From assembly GCA_018241405.1 (NCBI GenBank), contig JAFEDY010000001.1, positions 1 to 64,000 of the forward strand: DNA of 64,000 nt, read 5' to 3'. This document shows positions 58,655 to 64,000 of the stretch, piece after piece. The DNA comes from Pseudomonadota bacterium (lineage in GTDB: Bacteria; Pseudomonadota; Gammaproteobacteria; Burkholderiales; Burkholderiaceae_C). Numbering within the stretch: position 1 is the stretch's first letter; each line of letters starts with the position of its first letter. The position numbers and the translations under genes are program-made. The notes beneath the pieces are model-generated. The model saw nothing but the letters and a program-made list of their open reading frames with translations, did no database searches and was not told the origin of the DNA.

Positions 58655-59352
58655 TGCACCACCGATTCGATGTCTTCGAGGGCGGTGTGGCGCACGTCCT
58701 TGCCCGCCACCAGGTAGATGATCAGCTCGGCCACGTTCTTGGAATGGTCGCCGATGCGCTCTATGGCCTTGGCCAGGAACAGCAGGTCCAGGCTGGGCGA
58801 AATGGTGCGCGGGTCTTCCATCATGTAGGTGATGAGCTTGCGCACGAAGCCGTCGAACTCGCGGTCGATCAGGTCGTCCTCCTTGAGGATGGCCAGCGCC
58901 GCGCGGGTGTCCAGGCGCGCAAAGGCATCGAGCGCCTTGCGCAGCAGGCCCGAGGCCAGGTCGGCCGCCACGCGCAGGTCACTGCTGGGCAGCGAGCGCG
59001 CCACGCCGCTCTCGATGATGGAGCGCACCATGCGCGCCATGCGCGTGGCCTCGTCGCCCATGCGCTCCAGGTTGGCCGTGGCCTTGGAGAACGCCATCAA
59101 CAGGCGCAGGTCACGCGCCGTGGGCTGGCGCCGGGCGATGATGGTGGTCAGCTCATGGTCGATCTCGACCTCCATCTGGTTGACGCGGTTCTCTATCGTC
59201 TCGACCTGGGCCACGGCCTCCAGGCTGAACTGCGACAGGGCCGAAATGGCCTGGCGGATCTGGGCCTCGACCAGGCCGCCAAGTTCCATGACGCGGGCCG
59301 AGACCTGGTTGAGTTCGCTGTCGAATTGGGAGGAAAGGTGTTTGTCGTTCAT
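58651..59352 (-). CDS. phoU: Phosphate signalling protein PhoU
   Basis: 233 residues of two three-helix repeats. Metal-binding motifs are EVEIDHELTTIIARRQPTARDLR in the first repeat and LIDREFDGFVRKLITYMMEDPRTI with AKAIERIGDHSKNVAE in the second. It links PstB to PhoR and keeps PhoB inactive when phosphate is plentiful. It lies 12 nt after pstB and overlaps phoB. Confidence 0.97.
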   Translation of the reverse strand: MNDKHLSSQFDSELNQVSARVMELGGLVEAQIRQAISALSQFSLEAVAQVETIENRVNQMEVEIDHELTTIIARRQPTARDLRLLMAFSKATANLERMGDEATRMARMVRSIIESGVARSLPSSDLRVAADLASGLLRKALDAFARLDTRAALAILKEDDLIDREFDGFVRKLITYMMEDPRTISPSLDLLFLAKAIERIGDHSKNVAELIIYLVAGKDVRHTALEDIESVVQ

Positions 59353-59364
59353 GTGCGTGTCTCG

Positions 59365-60147
59365 TTAACCAAAGCGCCCAGTGATGTAATCCTCGGTCTC
59401 CTTGCGCTGGGGCTTGAAGAACATCTGCTCGGTGGCGCCGAACTCCATCAGCTCGCCCAGGTACATATAGGCCGTGTAGTCGCTGCAGCGCGCCGCCTGC
59501 TGCATGTTGTGCGTGACGATGACCACCGTGTAGTCGCTCTTCAACTCGGCGATCAGCTCCTCGATTTTTGCCGTGGAAATGGGGTCCAGCGCCGAGCAGG
59601 GCTCGTCGAGCAGCAGCACCTCAGGCTTGATGGCGATGCCGCGCGCAATGCACAGGCGCTGCTGCTGACCGCCCGACAGGCCCGAGCCGCTCTGGTGCAG
59701 CTTGTCCTTCACCTCGCCCCACAGCGCGGCCTTGCGCAGCGCCCATTCCACGCGCTCGTCCATGTCGGTGGCGTTCAGGCTCTCGAACAGCTTCACGCCG
59801 AAGGCGATGTTGTCATAGATGGACATGGGAAACGGCGTGGGCTTCTGGAACACCATGCCGACCTTGGCGCGGATCAGGGCCACATCCTGGTGGCTGGTGA
59901 GCAGGTCGTCGCCGTCGAGCAGGATCTGGCCCTGGGCGCGCTGCTCCGGGTAAAGCTCGTACATGCGATTGAAGGTGCGCAGGAGCGTGGACTTGCCGCA
60001 GCCCGAAGGGCCGATGAAGGCCGTGACCTGGTGCTCCGGGATGTCGAGGTTGATGCCCTTCAAGGCGTGGAACTTGCCGTAGTAGAAGTTCAGGTCGCGC
60101 ACCGTGAGCTTGGGCCGCGCGGCGGCGAAATTTTTGGTGGAGAGCAT
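59365..60147 (-). CDS. pstB: Phosphate ABC transporter ATPase PstB
   Basis: 260 residues from [14 protein letters not shown] at 60147. Walker [10 protein letters not shown] is at about 45-53, signature [14 protein letters not shown], Walker [14 protein letters not shown], and the H-loop [11 protein letters not shown]. It powers phosphate import through PstA/PstC. 23 nt after pstA. Confidence 0.98.
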   Translation of the reverse strand: MLSTKNFAAARPKLTVRDLNFYYGKFHALKGINLDIPEHQVTAFIGPSGCGKSTLLRTFNRMYELYPEQRAQGQILLDGDDLLTSHQDVALIRAKVGMVFQKPTPFPMSIYDNIAFGVKLFESLNATDMDERVEWALRKAALWGEVKDKLHQSGSGLSGGQQQRLCIARGIAIKPEVLLLDEPCSALDPISTAKIEELIAELKSDYTVVIVTHNMQQAARCSDYTAYMYLGELMEFGATEQMFFKPQRKETEDYITGRFG

Positions 60148-60170
60148 GGACGATTTTTCCGCGGGGAAAT

Positions 60171-61055
60171 TCACTTTTGGCGCGTGAGCACGCGAGCCAG
60201 GATGTTGAGGCCGAGCACCGCCAGCGTGATGAGGAAGACGCCGGCCCAGGCGAGGCGCTGCCAATTCTCGTAGGGGCTCATGGCGAACTTGAAGATGGTC
60301 ACCGGCAGGCTGGCCATGGGTTTGGTGATGTCGGCATTCCAGAACTGGTTGTTGAGCGCGGTGAACAGCAGCGGCGCCGTCTCGCCGGCGATGCGCGCCA
60401 CGGCCAGCAGCACGCCGGTGATGACGCCGGCGCGTGCGGCGCGCAGCGTCACCAGGCTGATGACCTTCCACTTGGGCGTGCCCAGCGCATAGGCGGCCTC
60501 GCGCAGGCCCGCGGGCACCAGCATCAGCATGTTCTCGGTGGTACGGATCACCACGGGAATGACGATCAGCGCCAGCGCCACCACGCCCGCCAGGCCCGAG
60601 AAGCTGTGCATGCGCACCACCACCACGCCATAGACGAACAGGCCGATGACGATGCTGGGCGCCGACAGCAGGATGTCGTTGACGAAGCGCGTGCTCGACG
60701 CGAGCCAGCCGCGCCTGTCATATTCGGCCAGGTACACGCCCGCCATCACGCCGATGGGCGTGCCGACAAAGGTGGCCAGCAGCACCATCACCAGCGAGCC
60801 CCAGAGGGCATTGGCAAGCCCGCCTGCCTCGTTGGGCGCGGGCGTCATCTCGGTGAACAGCGACAGCGACAGGCCGGACAGACCCAGGCGCAGGGTTTCC
60901 CACAGGATCCAGATCAGCCAGAACACGCCGAAGGCCATGGCTGCGAGCGACAGCGTCAGCGCCAGCCGGTTCAGGCGCTTGCGCTGGTGGTACCTGGCTG
61001 CGCGCAGCCCGGCACTCGCCTCGGCCTGGATCAGCGATGCGGAGGTACTCCTCAT
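60171..61055 (-). CDS. pstA: Phosphate ABC transporter permease PstA
   Basis: 294 residues from [16 protein letters not shown] at 61055, overlapping the pstC stop (ATGA). Six membrane helices. The EAA-like loop is in [49 protein letters not shown], which is the PstA signature. Partner of PstC. Confidence 0.97.
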   Translation of the reverse strand: MRSTSASLIQAEASAGLRAARYHQRKRLNRLALTLSLAAMAFGVFWLIWILWETLRLGLSGLSLSLFTEMTPAPNEAGGLANALWGSLVMVLLATFVGTPIGVMAGVYLAEYDRRGWLASSTRFVNDILLSAPSIVIGLFVYGVVVVRMHSFSGLAGVVALALIVIPVVIRTTENMLMLVPAGLREAAYALGTPKWKVISLVTLRAARAGVITGVLLAVARIAGETAPLLFTALNNQFWNADITKPMASLPVTIFKFAMSPYENWQRLAWAGVFLITLAVLGLNILARVLTRQK

Positions 61056-62077
61056 GAACGTGCTCCCTCGGCGCGCTGCAGGCGGTTCAGCATCAGCTTG
61101 GAGCAGGCCAGCACGATAAAGGTGATGAAGAACAGGGTCAGCCCCAGGTAGATGAGCGAGGCCTGGTGCAGGCCCTCGCCCGCCTCGGCGAACTCGTTGG
61201 CCAGCGCCGAGGTGATGCTGTTGGCGGCCTCGAAGATGGACAGCGAATTGAGCTGGTTCATGTTGCCGATCACGAAGGTGACGGCCATGGTCTCGCCCAG
61301 GGCGCGGCCCAGGCCGAGCATGATGCCGCCGAACACGCCGGTCTTGGTGAAGGGCAGCACCACCTTCCACATCACCTCCCAGGTGGTGGCGCCCAGGCCG
61401 TAGGCCGATTCCTTGAGCATGGGCGGCGTGACCTCGAACACGTCGCGCATCACCGACGAAATGAACGGAATGACCATGATGGCCAGGATCAGGCCCGCCG
61501 AGAAGATGCCTATGCCCACCGGGGGGCCCGAGAAGAACGCCCCGAGGTAGGGCACCTTGCCGAAAATGGCCTGCAGCGGCTGCTGCACGTAGGTGGCCAG
61601 CAGCGGGCCGAACACCATCAGGCCCCACATGCCGTAGACGATGGAGGGCACCGCCGCCAGCAGCTCGACCGCCGTGCCCAGCGGGCGCTTGAGCCAGGCG
61701 GGCGAGAGCTCGGTGAGGAACAACGCGATGCCGAAGCTCACCGGCACGGCGATCGCCAGCGCGATGAAGGAAGTGGCCAGCGTGCCATAGACCATGACCA
61801 GGCCGCCGTAGCGGTTCTGCACGGGATCCCATTCGCTGGAGAAAAAGAAGCCCAGGCCGTATTCACGGATGGCGGGCCAGGCGCCCACGCACAGCGATGC
61901 CATGATGGCCAGCAGCAGGCCCAGCGTCAGCAGTGCGGCCGCGCGCGCCAGCAGCGCGAAGATCCGGTCAGCCATGGTGCTGGTGAACAAGGGCTTGCGC
62001 GACGGCGGCTCGGCGCGCGCCGCCCGTGCGCCCTGGCCTGACGCGGCGGCGGATGGAATGGGCAAGGTGCTTGACAC
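61052..62077 (-). CDS. pstC: Phosphate ABC transporter permease PstC
   Basis: 341 residues from a GTG at 62077 ([11 protein letters not shown] when read as Met). ATG codons further in (MADRIFALL) would drop the first 34 residues, which are poorly conserved. Six or seven membrane helices. The EAA loop is in [50 protein letters not shown]. It is 43 nt after pstS. Confidence 0.96.
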   Translation of the reverse strand: MSSTLPIPSAAASGQGARAARAEPPSRKPLFTSTMADRIFALLARAAALLTLGLLLAIMASLCVGAWPAIREYGLGFFFSSEWDPVQNRYGGLVMVYGTLATSFIALAIAVPVSFGIALFLTELSPAWLKRPLGTAVELLAAVPSIVYGMWGLMVFGPLLATYVQQPLQAIFGKVPYLGAFFSGPPVGIGIFSAGLILAIMVIPFISSVMRDVFEVTPPMLKESAYGLGATTWEVMWKVVLPFTKTGVFGGIMLGLGRALGETMAVTFVIGNMNQLNSLSIFEAANSITSALANEFAEAGEGLHQASLIYLGLTLFFITFIVLACSKLMLNRLQRAEGARS

Positions 62078-62120
62078 TTTGTCTCGTGCTCGGTTGGTTG
62101 GAAAAAGCCGCCTGTGATGC

Positions 62121-63161
62121 CTACTTCAGAGCGACCGGCTTGCCGGCGCCATCCCTGATGTCACCCCAGGCCTTGTAGATCAGGTTCTTCACGCTGTCGG
62201 GCATGGGTACATAGTCCAGGTCGTCGGCGGTCTTGTCGCCGGTCTTGTAGGCCCACTCGAAGAACTTCAGCACCGTGGCGGCCTGCACCGGCTTGTCCTG
62301 GTTCTTGTGCATCAGGATGTAGGTAGCGGTGGTGATGGGCCAGGACGCATCGCCCGGCTTGTTGTTCAGCACCTGGTAGAACGACCTGGCCCAGTCGGCG
62401 CCCGCGGCGGCGGCCTTGAAGTTGTCGTCGCCGGGGCTGACGAACTTGCCGGCGGCGTTCTGCATCTGCACATAGGTCATCTTGTTCTGCTTGACGTAGG
62501 CGTACTCGACGTAGCCAATCGAGTTGGGCAGGCGGCCCACGAAGGCGGCCACGCCCTCGTTGCCCTTGCCGCCCGCGCCCGTGGGCCAGTTGACGGCCGT
62601 GCCCTCGCCCACCTTGGACTTCCACTCGGGACTCACCTGGCTCAGGTAGTTGGTGAAGGCGTTGGTGGTGCCGGAGCCGTCGGCACGCCGCACCGGGGCT
62701 ATTGTTGCGTCAGGCAGCTTCACGCCGGGGTTCAGCGCGGCGATGGCGGGGTCGTTCCACTTGGCGATCTTGCCCAGGAAGATGTCACCCAGCACGGGGC
62801 CGGAGAGCCTGAGCTCACCGGGCTTGACGCCGGCGATATTCACCACCGGGATCACGCCGCCCACCACGGTGGGAAACTGCACCAGGCCCTTCTTGGCCAG
62901 TTCCTCGTCGGTCAGAGGCGCGTCGGAGGCGCCGAAGTCCACGGTCTTGGCGTCGATCTGCTTGATGCCGGCGCTGGAGCCCACGGACTGGTAGTTGATC
63001 TTTGCGCCCGTGGCCTTGTGGTAGTCGGCCGCCCATTTGGCGTACAGCGGCGCGGGGAAGCTGGCGCCGGCACCGGTGGCCTCCTGCTGCGCCCAGGCGC
63101 AAGAGTAGGCCCCCATGGCCACCACACCAGACACCAGAACCCGAATCGCGGAAAGTTTCAT
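62121..63161 (-). CDS. pstS: Phosphate-binding periplasmic protein PstS
   Basis: 346 residues with a signal peptide ([25 protein letters not shown]). [42 protein letters not shown] is the PstS N-terminus with phosphate contacts. [14 protein letters not shown] and [16 protein letters not shown] are the other binding loops. First gene of the phosphate operon, about 50 nt downstream of a PHO box. Confidence 0.98.
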   Translation of the reverse strand: MKLSAIRVLVSGVVAMGAYSCAWAQQEATGAGASFPAPLYAKWAADYHKATGAKINYQSVGSSAGIKQIDAKTVDFGASDAPLTDEELAKKGLVQFPTVVGGVIPVVNIAGVKPGELRLSGPVLGDIFLGKIAKWNDPAIAALNPGVKLPDATIAPVRRADGSGTTNAFTNYLSQVSPEWKSKVGEGTAVNWPTGAGGKGNEGVAAFVGRLPNSIGYVEYAYVKQNKMTYVQMQNAAGKFVSPGDDNFKAAAAGADWARSFYQVLNNKPGDASWPITTATYILMHKNQDKPVQAATVLKFFEWAYKTGDKTADDLDYVPMPDSVKNLIYKAWGDIRDGAGKPVALK

Positions 63162-63213
63162 GAAAGAGACCTTATGGTTGAAGAACTCGATGCCGTCACT
63201 CTAGGAGCGGTTT

Positions 63214-63231
63214 GTGACACCCACATGACAG
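63214..63231 (-). promoter_or_regulatory. PHO box of the pst operon
   Basis: On the minus strand CTGTCAT-GTGG-GTGTCAC, two 7-bp half-sites with a 4-nt spacer. It agrees with the PhoB consensus at 13 of 14 half-site positions. It lies 53 nt upstream of the pstS start codon. Confidence 0.8.
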
Positions 63232-63266
63232 ACGCGCTGGGCGGCGGAACCGCACCCTGTGCGACC

Positions 63267-63284
63267 GCGTCACACAACAGTCAC
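63267..63284 (+). promoter_or_regulatory. Second PHO-box-like site facing ppx
   Basis: Plus strand GCGTCAC-ACAA-CAGTCAC, half-sites matching the consensus at 5 and 6 of 7 positions with an A-rich spacer. It lies 73 nt upstream of the ppx start, suggesting PhoB control of both divergent units. Confidence 0.5.
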
Positions 63285-63356
63285 GCAAGCCGCGTACCCT
63301 CCGGGTGCAGCTGCTATGCTGCGCCGCTCAAAAATCTACACATGGCGTGCATTCAA

Positions 63357-64000
63357 ATGCAAGACGGAACATTGCTCGCGGCGGTGGATCTGGGATCCAA
63401 CAGCTTTCGCCTCGAAATTGGTCGCCTGGAGCAAGGGCAGATTCACCGCGTTGAATATCTCAAGGAAACGGTGCGCCAGGGCGGTGGTCTAGATGCAGAC
63501 CGCAACCTGACGCCGGAGGCCATGCAGCGCGGCTGGGACTGTCTGGCCCGGTTCGCAGAGCGCCTTGCGGGCTTTGCGCGCCACCATGTGCGCGCCGTGG
63601 CCACGCAGACCCTGCGCGAGGCGCGCAACCGCGAGGATTTCATCACACGCGGCAGCGAGATCCTGGGCTTTCCCATCGACATCGTTTCCGGGCCCGAGGA
63701 GGCACGGCTCATCTACCAGGGTGTCTCACGCCTGTTGCCGCAGTCGGACGAACGACGCCTGGTGGTGGACATCGGCGGCCGTTCGACCGAACTGATCCTG
63801 GGGCAGCGTTTCACGCCAGCAACCGTGGCGTCGTACCGCGTGGGCAGCGTTGCCTGGTCTGCGCGCTACTTCGCCGACGGCGCGCTCACGCTGCAGGCCT
63901 TTGAGTCGGCCGAGACCGCTGCCAAGGCCGTGCTGGACGAGGCCGTCGACAGCTACCGGCGCAACGCCTGGGATGTGGCCTATGGCTCCTCGGGCACAGT
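63357..64000 (+). CDS. ppx: Exopolyphosphatase (Ppx/GppA family), truncated by window end
   Basis: At least 214 codons read to the window end without a stop. From the ATG at 63357: MQDGTLLAAVDLGSNSFRLEIGRLEQG, the first phosphate loop of the ASKHA fold. VRAVATQTLREARNREDF, GPEEARLIYQGV and VVDIGGRSTELILG, the second loop, follow. An in-frame ATG at 63342 would add five residues. It hydrolyses polyphosphate or pppGpp. Divergence from the pst operon fits a role in phosphate storage. Confidence 0.93.
   Translation, partial: MQDGTLLAAVDLGSNSFRLEIGRLEQGQIHRVEYLKETVRQGGGLDADRNLTPEAMQRGWDCLARFAERLAGFARHHVRAVATQTLREARNREDFITRGSEILGFPIDIVSGPEEARLIYQGVSRLLPQSDERRLVVDIGGRSTELILGQRFTPATVASYRVGSVAWSARYFADGALTLQAFESAETAAKAVLDEAVDSYRRNAWDVAYGSSGT

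Overview
The window is a GC-rich chromosomal segment of a betaproteobacterium, most likely a member of the Comamonadaceae (Burkholderiales). This follows from gene order (glmM-folP-ftsH-rlmE, thrS-infC-rpmI-rplT-pheST-ihfA-merR-tRNA-Pro, addAB, pst-phoU-phoBR), from protein sequences, and from a dispersed short repeat with a GCAGCTAT core that I associate with this family. The genus cannot be fixed from sequence reading alone.

Layout. 1-2368 is accessory: a miniature integrated element of about 2.2 kb at the 3' end of tRNA-His. It is bounded by a 20-bp direct repeat, has arm-type repeats inside both ends, carries a winged-helix/nucleotidyltransferase gene pair resembling a toxin-antitoxin system, and has a decayed integrase. 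2504-9612 holds core genes for cell wall, folate, proteolysis, rRNA methylation and transcript cleavage. 9718-14159 is carAB. 14407-22460 is the translation cluster from tRNA-Pro to thrS. 22765-24096 is isocitrate lyase behind an operator-rich promoter. 24414-28558 holds a transporter, a SWIB protein and an iron block (bfd, tonB-exbB-exbD, hemP) with two Fur-box-like palindromes.

28559-32778 has a gene-poor stretch and then an ABC permease, a LolA-like protein and an outer-membrane-protein candidate; the matching ATPase is only a remnant. 32788-35524 holds a LytS/LytTR two-component pair and small membrane proteins. 35602-38412 is dnaX-ybaB-recR, and dnaX has a nine-A run plus hairpin that looks like a frameshift/slippage site. 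The 4.5S RNA gene (ffs) is at about 39345-39445. 40274-44638 holds a flavoprotein and a LysR regulator divergent from two pirins. 44649-51151 is an addB-macrodomain-addA operon. 51203-53388 is trxA, rho and rpmE2. 53484-56542 encodes two membrane proteins. 56505-63161 is pstSCAB-phoU-phoB-phoR behind a PHO box, and a truncated ppx starts at 63357.

Most of the window is conserved housekeeping. The least ordinary signals are the tRNA-His mini-element, the dnaX slippery site, the dispersed repeat that sits inside several reading frames, the AUC start of infC, and the permease operon that has lost its ATPase.
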